From positions 1-48,787 of the forward strand of contig JANQIT010000026.1 in NCBI GenBank assembly GCA_028282025.1: a stretch of DNA of 48,787 nucleotides, in the 5' to 3' direction. A program made the position numbers and the translations under genes. Source of the DNA: Hwanghaeella sp. (GTDB lineage: Bacteria > Pseudomonadota > Alphaproteobacteria > UBA8366 > Aestuariispiraceae). The notes under the pieces were generated by a model. The model did not search any database and was not told the origin of the DNA. It saw nothing but the letters and a program-made list of their open reading frames with translations. Below, piece by piece: positions 26,764-35,386 of this stretch. How positions within the stretch are numbered: position 1 is the stretch's first letter; each line of letters opens with the position of its first letter.

Positions 26764-27494
26764 GGGATCCCGTGCAGCATCACGGATATGTAAGCCGGCA
26801 TTACTGATCCTGTTCTCTCAAAAAGCCATGCGCCGCCAAAGCCGAGTATTACGGTGCCCACGCCCCAGCCAAAGACGATAACGTCGTCAATCAGAAACAG
26901 CGGCAGAATTGGGAGAGTCGTGATCAGTATCATCGATGTGGCAGCAGGCCAGAGGCTCAATCTCGACCGCAGCGCCCGATACACCAAACCCAAGGAAAAA
27001 ATCGTAATTCCTATGGCGATCCCAGCCAAGCCAATCAGAAACGCCGTGTAGTGATACCAGCGAAACAGGAACCCATCCGGGTCCTGCGTGCCTTCCGTCT
27101 GGGCCAGGTGCGCCTCGGCGGCGATTTCGGGAAGCGTAACCGGTAATTCGCAGACAGATGCGATTACGGCCAGAGCGACGGCGAGTCCATTGTACCGCAG
27201 GCCGGACATAGACCATCCGACGGATTGCCAGGAATAACCGCGCGGACGCAGCACGCCTGAATGTATCCCCTCCACTATGGCGAATCCAAAAGCAGCAACC
27301 CAGGCGAACAGACCGATCTCAATGACTTGGTATGCGGCGTCATCGTCCCATGCCCACAGCATTTCGAAGGCGCCGTATCCAGCAGCGAACAGCAGGGTGC
27401 AGTAACCTATCGTGTAGACGAGCGCACGCAGCACGTCGCCAGCGGTGATTTCCGGCAGATCGGAAAAACCTTCTAGGGCCATACGACCATTCAT
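26703..27494 (-). CDS. Polytopic membrane protein, distantly CPBP-like
   Basis: A 263-residue protein with about seven hydrophobic segments. The C-terminal FERTGSVMPAYISVMLHG resembles the last conserved block of CPBP intramembrane proteases (RTGS followed by a His), but the Glu-Glu motif expected earlier was not found, so the assignment is weak. Base composition is lower in GC than both flanks. It overlaps the ABC1 kinase gene tail to tail by 61 bp. Starts at 27494 or 27482 are both possible and neither has a good ribosome site. The function is unknown. Confidence 0.65.
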   Translation of the reverse strand: MNGRMALEGFSDLPEITAGDVLRALVYTIGYCTLLFAAGYGAFEMLWAWDDDAAYQVIEIGLFAWVAAFGFAIVEGIHSGVLRPRGYSWQSVGWSMSGLRYNGLAVALAVIASVCELPVTLPEIAAEAHLAQTEGTQDPDGFLFRWYHYTAFLIGLAGIAIGITIFSLGLVYRALRSRLSLWPAATSMILITTLPILPLFLIDDVIVFGWGVGTVILGFGGAWLFERTGSVMPAYISVMLHGIPYAVLSELAVVNPALFSAFA

Positions 27495-27548
27495 TCTGTC
27501 ATTCTAGGTTTTTAAGGCGACCCTGCAATCATTAGATGCATCACACCT

Positions 27549-28016
27549 TTACGGCGCGACCGCCTGTTCCGCGATCCTGGCGAAGATGGCGTCCAGTTCC
27601 CTGGCCATTTCTTGCAACGCCTCGCCCCCATCCGTATAGGGCGCGAAGACGCTGCTGGGGGTTTTGTAGGCAAGGTGCGCCGTGCCGTCCGTCTGTTCCA
27701 TCACATGGATCAGGATCGGCGCTTCGGTCCCGGCCAACTGGCTGGCGGTGATCATCCGAACCGCAAAATCGTTGCGGTAGACGCCATAGACGCTGTCGCC
27801 CGGGATAGTCACGCCGCGCCCTTTGGCCGCCTTGCTTGCGCTGGCCTTGAAGACGCGCAGCATGCCGTTGTCCTTGATCGCCTCGGCGACCCGCTTTTCC
27901 AACGCCGCGAAGGAATGCGGGGATTCCAGTATGCGCAGACCTTCCGGAGCGGCCTGCGCCGCCGTAATCCACAAGGCGGCCAACAGGGCGAGTACGGAAC
28001 CGGCAACAGGTTTCAT
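27549..28016 (-). CDS. Secreted DUF302 protein
   Basis: A 155-residue protein with a signal peptide (residues 1-22, ending TAAQAAPEG). The mature part has the DUF302 pattern: a first strand and helix (SPHSFAALEKRVAEAIKDNGM), then FAVRMITASQLAGTEAPILIHVM and a C-terminal helix. The family is small, probably dimeric and of unknown function. The ATG at 28016 follows GGAGG at 5 bp. It is 101 bp after the GGDEF gene on the same strand, so co-transcription is possible but not shown. Confidence 0.85.
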   Translation of the reverse strand: MKPVAGSVLALLAALWITAAQAAPEGLRILESPHSFAALEKRVAEAIKDNGMLRVFKASASKAAKGRGVTIPGDSVYGVYRNDFAVRMITASQLAGTEAPILIHVMEQTDGTAHLAYKTPSSVFAPYTDGGEALQEMARELDAIFARIAEQAVAP

Positions 28017-28117
28017 GGTGGCCTCCGGGAATTGGCGTAAACGCAGATCCCGGCAGTCTAACCGAGCGGGCGGGCCTGTCCCGTCACGTCAGCGTGAGAC
28101 GGTGGATGAGGGACGTT

Positions 28118-29047
28118 TCAGGCTCTACCGTTGAAGTTCTCAGCAATAGCGAGCACGACCTGATTGCGGCCCCCGTCCTTCGCTTGATACAGGGCCCCAT
28201 CCGCCCTGGACATGAAGGATTCTAGCGTATCCGCATCGGCGTCGAACTGCGTGACACCCATGCTGACGGTGAACTGGACCGCCTTGTTCTTCGCCTTGAC
28301 CTTCAGGCCGGCGATGTTCTCGCGCAGCCGGTCGCAAACGATCTGTGCCTTGTCCATGGTCGTTTCCGGCATACAGATGGCGAATTCCTCACCGCCCAAC
28401 CGGCCGACGATATCGTGCCGCCGCAGCATCTCGACACACGCCCCGGTCAAAGCCCTTAGAACATCGTCACCGACAGCGTGACCGTAATTGTCGTTGATCG
28501 ACTTGAAGTAGTCCGCGTCGATCATGGCGATAGACAACGGTTCGTCGAACCGCCGAGCCCGCGCCAGTTCCGTTTCGGTGCGCTCCAGGAAATGCCGCCG
28601 GTTGCAGACCCCGGTCAGCGAATCGATCGTCGCCATGACATGCAGGCGCTCAACCGTCTTGTGCAGTTCTTCCTGATAGCTGCGCAGACGCAGCAAGTTG
28701 CGGCACCGCGCAAGCAATTCTTCCTCGTCCACCGGCTTCAGGATGAAATCGCTGGCGCCGGCATTGAACATTTCCTGCAGGGTCGATTTCTTATCGTCGA
28801 CCGTCACCACGACCACGGGGACATGGGCGTTCTGTTCAATCGACTGAAAGCGCTTCAGAAACTCCGCCCCATCCAGATCGGGCATGAGGTAGTCCAAAAT
28901 CAGAAGATCCGGGGATTCGACGGTCGCCCAGCTTAACGCCTTCACCGGATCGGTGAACACCACGGTATAGACGAAATCCAGTTTCCGCAGCAGGTCTTCG
29001 ATCAACAGAGCGTTCGGCAGATTGTCGTCGACAATCAGGACTTTCAT
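28118..29047 (-). CDS. Response regulator with GGDEF output (diguanylate cyclase)
   Basis: A 309-residue cytosolic protein. The REC domain (1-120) has Asp7 and Asp8, the phosphoacceptor Asp52 (LILDYLMPD), Thr82 and Lys104. The GGDEF domain has all catalytic parts: DADYFKSINDNYGH and GGEEF at 218-222, plus an inhibitory I-site RxxD (Arg209 to Asp212) exactly five residues before it. It should therefore make c-di-GMP under phosphorylation control and product feedback, like a short PleD with one REC. The start follows GGGGAGA. It lies 39 bp after the Hpt gene, which probably feeds it phosphate. Confidence 0.93.
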   Translation of the reverse strand: MKVLIVDDNLPNALLIEDLLRKLDFVYTVVFTDPVKALSWATVESPDLLILDYLMPDLDGAEFLKRFQSIEQNAHVPVVVVTVDDKKSTLQEMFNAGASDFILKPVDEEELLARCRNLLRLRSYQEELHKTVERLHVMATIDSLTGVCNRRHFLERTETELARARRFDEPLSIAMIDADYFKSINDNYGHAVGDDVLRALTGACVEMLRRHDIVGRLGGEEFAICMPETTMDKAQIVCDRLRENIAGLKVKAKNKAVQFTVSMGVTQFDADADTLESFMSRADGALYQAKDGGRNQVVLAIAENFNGRA

Positions 29048-29086
29048 CGGAATCTCCCCTTCCCCTACCCCCGGTCCGGCGCAAGT

Positions 29087-29458
29087 TCATGACCGATCCA
29101 GAAGGACCGCCAACTCACCGGAACATTCCTGCAACTTGCGCCGCAGAAGGTCAATATCCCCCAAGGTTCGGCAATAGTCCTGGACGGCGCTCGCCGTGAA
29201 CGAAAGGCGCAGCAGACCGTAGTTGACCGCAACGCCTTTCAGACCGTGGGCCTCGCGGCGCAGCGCCTCCAAAACCTCCGGCGGCGGCGGTGCGCCCAGC
29301 GCCTGAACCTTTTCAATCGCGCCGATCACCTTCTGGATTTCAGCCGGCACAAGGGCCAGTAGTTCGGTCAGCCGGGCTTCGCCGATTGCCGAAATCAAAT
29401 CGGCCCGCTTGTCGGGGTCCTGCACCGGAACGCCGCTCTCTTCGACCGTTTCGGACAT
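29087..29458 (-). CDS. Hpt domain phosphotransfer protein
   Basis: A 123-residue helical protein. The phosphohistidine motif AHGLKGVAVNYGL places the active His at about residue 71, within a four-helix Hpt domain. No kinase domain is present, so it is a phosphorelay shuttle. The frame is open to 29476, but the ATG at 29458 is preceded by GAGGCAGG and is preferred. It is the first gene of a pair with the REC-GGDEF gene. The sensor kinase that phosphorylates it is not in this window. Confidence 0.85.
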   Translation of the reverse strand: MSETVEESGVPVQDPDKRADLISAIGEARLTELLALVPAEIQKVIGAIEKVQALGAPPPPEVLEALRREAHGLKGVAVNYGLLRLSFTASAVQDYCRTLGDIDLLRRKLQECSGELAVLLDRS

Positions 29459-29763
29459 CGCCTGCCTCTCGCACAATACAACTCATCGGTCCGGCCGCCC
29501 CCCGCAGCGGCCCGCGTAACGGCCCACCGCCGTTCCACTATACGGAAAGGATGGGGATTACGTCCATTCCACGAACGAACCGATGCCGAAGAAGCATGCA
29601 CTGTCGGACTTTCATTTTTCGCCGCGCGGTGTAAATAAGGGGCTTAATTTGCGGACAAGGCATACGGTAAGTGCCGTACGCTTAGTCCGGGCGGGTAACC
29701 GAACGTATCTGTTGTGGTCACTAAATCCAGGTTTTTCCGACTAGCGAGGGGGGCGACGCCTTC
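29459..29763. other. Divergent promoter region between hpt and pnt genes
   Basis: These 305 bases contain no recognisable gene. They must hold promoters in both directions. An inverted repeat lies at 29663-29678. Confidence 0.5.
29663..29678. promoter_or_regulatory. Inverted repeat upstream of pntAA
   Basis: TACGG-N6-CCGTA, perfect in both 5-bp arms, lies about 86 bp upstream of the pntAA start. It may be an operator; no regulator is named by its sequence. Confidence 0.35.
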
Positions 29764-31080
29764 ATGAAAATCGCGGTTCTTAAGGAACGGCGGGACGGGG
29801 AGCAACGCGTTGCAGCATCCCCGGAGACCGTCAAGAAATTCATCGACCTCGGGGCCGGCGTCGTTGTCGAAACCGGCGCGGGCGACCATGCGGCGCTGTC
29901 GGACGCGGTCTTTAAGGAAGCCGGCGCAACAATCGGCAAGAACCCCGCCGACACCGTCAAGGGTGCGGATATCGTCCTGAAGGTGCAACGCCCGATGACG
30001 GGTGCTGAAGGGACGGACGAAATCGCGCTTTTCAGCCAGGGCCAAATCCTGATCTGCCAGTTAAACGCCCTGGTGGAAGGGGCGACCGTACGTGCGCTGG
30101 CGGACAAGGGCGTACAGGCGTTCGCGATGGAGCTGGTGCCTCGTATCACCCGGGCCCAGTCGATGGATATTCTGTCCTCGCAGGCCAACATTGCCGGATA
30201 CAAGGCGGTTTTGGACGGGATCGAATACTATGGCCGCGCGGTTCCGATGATGTCGACCGCCGCCGGACGGGTTACGCCCGCGAATGTTTTCGTCATGGGT
30301 GTCGGCGTCGCGGGTCTGCAGGCAATCGCCACGGCCAAGCGGCTGGGCGCGGTGGTGTACGCCACGGACGTATGCCCGGACACCAAAGAACAGGTGGAGA
30401 GCCTGGGCGGCAAGTTCGTCGCGGTCGAGAACGAAGAATTCCTGCAGGCTCAGACAGCCGGCGGCTATGCCAAGGAAATGTCCGACGACTACAAGAAGCA
30501 ACAGGCCGCCCTGGTCGCCGAGACTATCCCGAAGATGGATATCGTCGTAACCACGGCCTTGATCCCCGGCCGGGCCGCACCGGTGCTGGTGACGGAAGAT
30601 CATGTAAAGAGCATGAAGCCCGGCGCGGTCATCGTCGACCTGGCCGCCGAGGCGGGCGGAAACTGTCCGCTGACAGAATTGGGCAAGGTTGTCGAGAAAC
30701 ACAGCGTGCGTCTGGTTGGCCACGGCAACTGGCCAAGCCGCGTGGCGCAAACGACCAGCCTGCTATTCGCCAAGAACCTGCTGAACTTCATCACCCCGAT
30801 GGTGGACAAGGAAAGCGGCAAGATCGCGATCAATACGGAAGACGAAATCATCAAGGGTACGCTGGTCACCCAGGGCGGAGAGATCGTCGAGGAACGTGTG
30901 AAAGCCAATGCGGGCGCGCCCGCGAAAAAGGCCGCGGCCAAGAAAACCGCGCCGAAGAAAGCGGGCGCGAAGAAGGCTGGTGCAAAAAAGGCATCCGCCA
31001 AGAAAGCGGCTGCGAAGACAGCCGATCCGGCGCCGGCGTCGGAGCCCACGACCCCCGACACGAACGCGGAGGAGAAGTAA
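29764..31080 (+). CDS. pntAA: NAD(P) transhydrogenase subunit alpha part 1, with lysine/alanine-rich tail
   Basis: A 438-residue soluble NAD(H)-binding domain I of the proton-translocating transhydrogenase. The family sequence is clear: VQRPMTGAEGTDE (75-87), the nucleotide fold GVGVAGLQAIATAKRLGAVV (179-198) and GHGNWPSR (319-326). The usual protein ends near residue 380. Here about 58 more residues follow, dominated by AKK repeats (387-419) and then an acidic Pro/Glu-rich end. The tail resembles the C-terminus of histone H1-like proteins. It is translated in the same frame with no break, and pntAB starts 3 bp after the stop, so it seems real. The ATG has a GAGGGGGG about 10 bp upstream. Confidence 0.96.
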   Translation: MKIAVLKERRDGEQRVAASPETVKKFIDLGAGVVVETGAGDHAALSDAVFKEAGATIGKNPADTVKGADIVLKVQRPMTGAEGTDEIALFSQGQILICQLNALVEGATVRALADKGVQAFAMELVPRITRAQSMDILSSQANIAGYKAVLDGIEYYGRAVPMMSTAAGRVTPANVFVMGVGVAGLQAIATAKRLGAVVYATDVCPDTKEQVESLGGKFVAVENEEFLQAQTAGGYAKEMSDDYKKQQAALVAETIPKMDIVVTTALIPGRAAPVLVTEDHVKSMKPGAVIVDLAAEAGGNCPLTELGKVVEKHSVRLVGHGNWPSRVAQTTSLLFAKNLLNFITPMVDKESGKIAINTEDEIIKGTLVTQGGEIVEERVKANAGAPAKKAAAKKTAPKKAGAKKAGAKKASAKKAAAKTADPAPASEPTTPDTNAEEK

Positions 31081-31083
31081 GCC

Positions 31084-31512
31084 ATGGATAAGCAGCAACT
31101 CCTCGAGAAGATCGACCGGCTTTCCAGCAAGGCTGAAGGTTTGGCCGCCGAGGCCGACGCGTTGGCGGTTCAGGCCGCCCAGATGGCCGGCCCCACGGCG
31201 GAGCAAGTGGTGTCCACCACAGGATCGCCCTTCCTTTTCCTGTTCACCGCCTTCGTGCTGGCCTGTTTCGTCGGTTACTATGTGGTCTGGAGCGTGACGC
31301 CGGCCCTGCACTCGCCGCTGATGGGGGTGACCAACGCGATTTCCAGCGTGATCATCGTCGGTGCGCTGATCGCTGCCGGCCCGCAAGACATGAACATCAG
31401 CAAGATCTTCGGCTTCCTGGCCGTGGTGCTTGCCAGTGTGAACATCTTCGGCGGGTTCGTGGTGACCAACCGCATGCTGTCCATGTTCAAGAAAAAAGAG
31501 CGCAAGGGCTGA
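31084..31512 (+). CDS. pntAB: NAD(P) transhydrogenase subunit alpha part 2
   Basis: A 142-residue inner-membrane subunit supplying the helices of domain II that the alpha subunit carries when unsplit. Residues 1-45 form an amphipathic helical lead (MDKQQLLEKIDRLSSKAEGL), longer than in many PntAB proteins. Several membrane helices follow (FLFLFTAFVLACFVGYYVVW and others). The start overlaps the ribosome site GGAGAAG in the pntAA stop region, indicating coupled translation. Confidence 0.95.
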   Translation: MDKQQLLEKIDRLSSKAEGLAAEADALAVQAAQMAGPTAEQVVSTTGSPFLFLFTAFVLACFVGYYVVWSVTPALHSPLMGVTNAISSVIIVGALIAAGPQDMNISKIFGFLAVVLASVNIFGGFVVTNRMLSMFKKKERKG

Positions 31513-31545
31513 CCGGCCCGGGCATCCGATAGGAGGATTTGAAAG

Positions 31546-32937
31546 ATGGCCAATCTCGCCGGTTACGCCTACCTGATCTCCGCGATCTGTTTCATCATGG
31601 CGCTGCGCGGTCTGTCGTCGCCGGAAACCGCGCGTCAGGGAAATCTCTACGGCATCGTCGGCATGGTGATCGCCGTGGTGACCACCATCGCCATGCCCAA
31701 CGTGCTGAGCTACGGGCTGATCCTGTCCGGGATCGTGATCGGCGGCGCGATCGGGACGGTGATCGCGCTGAAGATCCAGATGACCGCGCTGCCCCAGCTT
31801 GTCGCGGCCTTCCACAGTCTGGTCGGCCTCGCCGCCGTCTTCGTCGCGGCGGCCGCCTTCTACACGCCGGAAGCCTACGGCATTGGCAAACCGGGTGAAA
31901 TCGCCGTCGGCAGTCTGATCGAAATGGCGTTGGGGACGGCTATCGGGGCGGTGACCTTCACCGGATCGATCATCGCTTTCGGCAAGTTGCAGGCGATCTT
32001 CCGCTCGGCCCCGGTCATGTTCGCCGGACAGCACCAGTTGAACGCCCTGCTGGGCATTCTGCTGGTCGGCTTCATCGTCTGGTTCTGCGTCACCCAGTCG
32101 CCGACTGCCTTCTGGGCCATCGTCATTCTGTCGCTGGTGATCGGCGTGCTGCTGATCATCCCTATCGGCGGGGCGGACATGCCGGTCGTCGTCTCGATGC
32201 TGAACAGCTATTCCGGCTGGGCCGCCTGCGGTATCGGCTTCACCTTGGCCAACACGGCGCTGATCGTGACCGGCGCACTGGTCGGCTCGTCCGGGGCGAT
32301 CCTGTCCTACATCATGTGTAAGGGCATGAACCGGTCGATCATCAACGTCATCCTGGGCGGCTTTGGCGCCGAGGGCGGCGCGGCCGTCGCCAGCGGCGGG
32401 GTGGACGACCGCCCGGTTCAATCCGGCGCGCCGGAAGATGCCGCCTACTTCATGAAGAACGCCGAAAGCGTGATCATCGTGCCCGGCTACGGCATGGCCG
32501 TCGCCCAGGCGCAGCACGCGCTGCGCGAAATGGCCGACCAGTTGAAAGCGGCGGGCGTTCAGGTCCGTTACGCCATTCACCCGGTCGCGGGCCGCATGCC
32601 GGGCCATATGAACGTGCTGCTGGCGGAAGCCAACGTGCCCTATGACGAAGTGCTGGAGTTGGAAGAGATCAACCGCGATTTCTCTTCCACCGACGTGGCC
32701 TTCGTGATCGGCGCGAACGACATCACCAACCCGGCGGCCAAGACGGATGAAACCAGTCCGATCTACGGCATGCCGATCCTGGACGTGGAAGAAGCGGGCA
32801 CCGTCTACTTCATCAAACGCTCCATGGCGACCGGTTATGCCGGGGTTCAGAACGAACTCTTCTTCAAGGACAACACGGTGATGCTGTTCGGCGACGCCAA
32901 GGAAGTCTGCGAGAAGATCGTCGCCGGCATGGACTGA
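31546..32937 (+). CDS. pntB: NAD(P) transhydrogenase subunit beta
   Basis: A 463-residue protein with the rest of membrane domain II (about residues 1-270) and the soluble NADP(H)-binding domain III at the C-terminus. Domain III shows GYGMAVAQAQHAL, HPVAGRMPGHMNVLLAEA and FVIGANDITNPAA. Together the three products couple proton entry to reduction of NADP by NADH. The ATG follows AGGAGGA. The operon closes with a strong terminator just after the stop. Confidence 0.97.
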   Translation: MANLAGYAYLISAICFIMALRGLSSPETARQGNLYGIVGMVIAVVTTIAMPNVLSYGLILSGIVIGGAIGTVIALKIQMTALPQLVAAFHSLVGLAAVFVAAAAFYTPEAYGIGKPGEIAVGSLIEMALGTAIGAVTFTGSIIAFGKLQAIFRSAPVMFAGQHQLNALLGILLVGFIVWFCVTQSPTAFWAIVILSLVIGVLLIIPIGGADMPVVVSMLNSYSGWAACGIGFTLANTALIVTGALVGSSGAILSYIMCKGMNRSIINVILGGFGAEGGAAVASGGVDDRPVQSGAPEDAAYFMKNAESVIIVPGYGMAVAQAQHALREMADQLKAAGVQVRYAIHPVAGRMPGHMNVLLAEANVPYDEVLELEEINRDFSSTDVAFVIGANDITNPAAKTDETSPIYGMPILDVEEAGTVYFIKRSMATGYAGVQNELFFKDNTVMLFGDAKEVCEKIVAGMD

Positions 32938-32960
32938 TCCACGCCGTACGGTACTTCGCC

Positions 32961-32994
32961 AAAGGCCCGGCCTATGCCGGGCCTTTTGCTTTTT
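32961..32994. terminator. Terminator between pntB and the LysR gene
   Basis: A perfect 11-bp stem (32961-32971 with 32976-32986, loop CTAT) begins with AAA and is followed by GCTTTTT, so it could stop transcription from both sides. Its right arm lies within the last codons of the convergent LysR gene. Confidence 0.85.
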
Positions 32995-33847
32995 CCAGAA
33001 CCCAATCCGAGAAGGCTTTTTCGTGCGGACAGTCGACTCTGCCGCCCGGCACAAGCAGATAATAGGTCAGCCCCGTTTCAATCCGCGCCGTGAAAGGTTG
33101 GATCAGGCGGCCTGCGGTCAGGGTCTCCGCATCCTGGATTGAGGAAGCCAGGACAAAGCCGTTGCCGTTGATCGCTGCATACACGGCGAGGTCTCTATCG
33201 TCGAAGGCGACTTTCTCGGACGCCTGGAGGCTCCCTTCCCCATGACTGTTAAACCACAGAGCCCAGGAAGACTCGTCGCCATGGGTTAGCAGGGCGATGC
33301 GGTCCGGGCTTTCTCCCGCGCGGCTTATAACATGCGGGGCGCAGGCGGGGGCCAGCGTTTCAGCCACCAAAGTCCGGCACGACAACCCCTGGAAAGACGA
33401 AATCCCCGGCAAGAGTGCGATATCGACCCGCCCCGCGGCGACGTCCTCGGCGCTTACCGCGTTGGCGATCCGTATCCGGGCCTCCGGAAAGCAGGCTTGA
33501 AAGGCGGGAATCTTGGGAACGAGCCATTTCACGCCGAAATCCGGTTCCACCCCAATCGTGAGGTCCGCGCCGGCCACACGCGGACTGATCATCTGGGTCG
33601 CCGCCGAAATGCCGGTGAAGGCGGAACGCACGGGCGCCAGATAGCGCTGGCCCTCCTCGGTCAGGATCAGGCCGTTGTGGATACGTTCGAAAAGCGCAAC
33701 GCCGAGAACGTCTTCCAGCGCCTTAACCTGCTGGCTGACCGCGCCCGGCGTCACGTGCAGTTCGGCCGCCGCCGATTTGAAGCTCAGATGACGGGCGGCG
33801 GCCTCGAAGGCGCGCAAACCGTTAAGGGGCGGAATCTTGTAGGTCAC
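32972..33847 (-). CDS. LysR-family transcriptional regulator (GcvA-like)
   Basis: A 291-residue regulator. The N-terminal helix-turn-helix reads LNGLRAFEAAARHLSF, SAAAELHVTPGAVSQQVKALE, typical of GcvA-type LysR proteins. A LysR substrate-binding domain follows (DLTIGVEPDFGVKWLVPKIP). The frame is open far upstream, but the family start corresponds to a GTG at 33847, preceded by AAAGGA at about 8 bp. It is divergent from the two Rid genes across 144 bp and is the probable regulator of both. Confidence 0.88.
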   Translation of the reverse strand: MTYKIPPLNGLRAFEAAARHLSFKSAAAELHVTPGAVSQQVKALEDVLGVALFERIHNGLILTEEGQRYLAPVRSAFTGISAATQMISPRVAGADLTIGVEPDFGVKWLVPKIPAFQACFPEARIRIANAVSAEDVAAGRVDIALLPGISSFQGLSCRTLVAETLAPACAPHVISRAGESPDRIALLTHGDESSWALWFNSHGEGSLQASEKVAFDDRDLAVYAAINGNGFVLASSIQDAETLTAGRLIQPFTARIETGLTYYLLVPGGRVDCPHEKAFSDWVLEKAKGPA

Positions 33848-33896
33848 GCTCTCAATCCTTTCGTCCGCCGATCTTAGGGGGTGCCGCCCGAAAGTC

Positions 33897-33911
33897 AGAA
33901 TCAGAAATTCT
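33897..33911. promoter_or_regulatory. Candidate LysR operator
   Basis: AGAAT-N5-ATTCT, a perfect inverted repeat, lies between the LysR gene and the first Rid gene. Its position suits a LysR autoregulatory site; no experimental support is implied. Confidence 0.35.
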
Positions 33912-33991
33912 TCCTTTTCCGACCAGAAATCATGGTTTGCCCCGGCGTCCCCCGGCGGCTGATCTTGCCGGCTCAAACGAAAGGGGACGCC

Positions 33992-34375
33992 ATGAAGATC
34001 AGACATGGTAACGCACAGGAAACGGTCGCGCCGTTGAGCAACTATTCCAACTACACCGAGGTTCAAAATCCAGGCCGCTGGCTCTTCGTTAGTGGACAGA
34101 TTCCACAAACGCCAGACGGAAACACGCCGGAGACCTTCGAGGATCAAGCCACCTTGGTTTGGCAGAACGTCATCGCGCAATTGAGAGACGCATCGATGGA
34201 CATTGGAAACCTTGTGAAGGTGACGATTTTCCTGTCGGACCGGCTATATGCAGCGGAAAACCGCGCGGTACGCGAACGGTTTCTGAAAGACCATCCGACG
34301 GCCCTCACCGTAATCATCACCGGCATTTTCGACAGCGACTGGCTTCTGGAAATCGAAGCCGTCGCCGCAGCATAG
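33992..34375 (+). CDS. Rid family (RidA-like) protein, first of two
   Basis: A 127-residue protein of the YjgF/YER057c/UK114 fold, which forms trimers. Typical segments are RWLFVSGQIPQTPDG, NVIAQLRDASMDIGNLVKVTIFL and the C-terminal LLEIEAVAAA. True RidA enzymes hydrolyse enamine or imine intermediates using an Arg in a PAR motif; the matching position here reads HPTALTVII, so that Arg is missing. It therefore fits one of the Rid subfamilies outside RidA, whose roles are mostly unknown. The ATG at 33992 follows AAGGGGA. The second Rid gene begins 48 bp later. Confidence 0.85.
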   Translation: MKIRHGNAQETVAPLSNYSNYTEVQNPGRWLFVSGQIPQTPDGNTPETFEDQATLVWQNVIAQLRDASMDIGNLVKVTIFLSDRLYAAENRAVRERFLKDHPTALTVIITGIFDSDWLLEIEAVAAA

Positions 34376-34423
34376 AGCGTGTCACCTTTACGTGGAACCA
34401 CTGAGACGGACCAGGAGAGAAAT

Positions 34424-34852
34424 ATGGAAACCGTTCGTGTAAATCCTGATGGAATCTGGGGGCACGGCGGCCGGGTCTTTTCGCAGGCCGTTGCCCCTGG
34501 AGAGGGCCAATTGGTCTTCATCACGGGTCAGATCGCCTGGGACGCACAGGATCGCGTCGTCGGTTTGGACGACACCGCGGAACAGTTGAACCAGTGCTTC
34601 CGAAACACCCGGCAGATCCTTGCCGGACTGGGCGGCACGCTGGAGGACCTGATCGCCATTACGCTTTATTTCACCAACCGGGATGATATCCCCGCCATTC
34701 AGGCGACGCGGGCAAGCTGGCTTTCCCTCAAATCTGCACCGGCCAGCAACTTGATACAGGTATCCGGCCTTGTGATCCGTGAACTCAGCGTGGAACTGGT
34801 GCCAACCGCCCTGATCCCCGCGCAGAGATACCGGCCACCTTTAAGCAACTGA
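34424..34852 (+). CDS. Rid family protein, second of two
   Basis: A 142-residue protein of the same family but divergent from the first, so the pair is not a recent duplication. It has QLVFITGQIAWDAQ, a helix with QCFRNTRQILAGLGGTLED and a C-terminal RELSVELVPTALI. The RidA catalytic Arg is again absent (APASNLIQVSG). The ATG at 34424 has AGGAGAG at good spacing. Substrate unknown; catabolism of an amine or nitrogen heterocycle is a reasonable guess from the context of a LysR regulator. Confidence 0.83.
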   Translation: METVRVNPDGIWGHGGRVFSQAVAPGEGQLVFITGQIAWDAQDRVVGLDDTAEQLNQCFRNTRQILAGLGGTLEDLIAITLYFTNRDDIPAIQATRASWLSLKSAPASNLIQVSGLVIRELSVELVPTALIPAQRYRPPLSN

Positions 34853-35386
34853 CAGAAGTTTGAGCATTATTGTATCCAAAATTCACTAACAGATATGATT
34901 GCAGCAGAATTGTTTCCACAGTGATGCGGATCACCGTATTTGGAATGAACATACCGTATACATGGACTTACATCGACAAATCGCGGTGGGGATTTTGCTA
35001 AAGCCCATAAAATTCCGTGACAGTGAAGATTAAGATTTTGGTTAGGAATTTTTGAGACCATTCAAACGGATAGAAGAAACGGAAGAGACACTCACAATTT
35101 AATGAAGTCAAAACCGTCGCTTATTACCGCTGGATTTTTGGTTTTAGTCGGATAACCGACGGAACAATGCCTTAAACCTTTTATCCGATAGTGGATTTAG
35201 TTGCGTACCTTTTGAACTCACGATGTGGAAACAATGTCTTTATTTGGCCGGTTTAAGGTCCGACCCCACATCATAGAAAAGGCAGGCGATAGCTTTGAAG
35301 GAGGTTAGTAACTGCCGTCCGCGAAACAGCGAGGGTATTTGAAACCGACTCACACGCGGGAGTCCCTTGTTTAAGGAGGAAGTATC
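34853..35386. other. AT-rich 534-bp region without a recognised gene
   Basis: Composition is markedly more AT-rich than the rest of the window. Two short open frames on the minus strand have no recognisable content. A small hairpin GTCGG-ATAA-CCGAC lies at about 35147-35160. It may be remnant transferred DNA, or a long leader of the following small gene. No transposase or attachment repeats were found. Confidence 0.5.

Noticed and set aside
30763-33054. A 763-codon open frame on the minus strand
   Set aside because: It is antisense to the pnt genes, which are unmistakable; the translation is low-complexity Asp/His/Gln/Arg-rich.
34867-35061. A 64-codon minus-strand frame in the AT-rich region
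   Set aside because: No ribosome site, no domain and no neighbour support; chance open frames are more likely in AT-rich DNA of this length.
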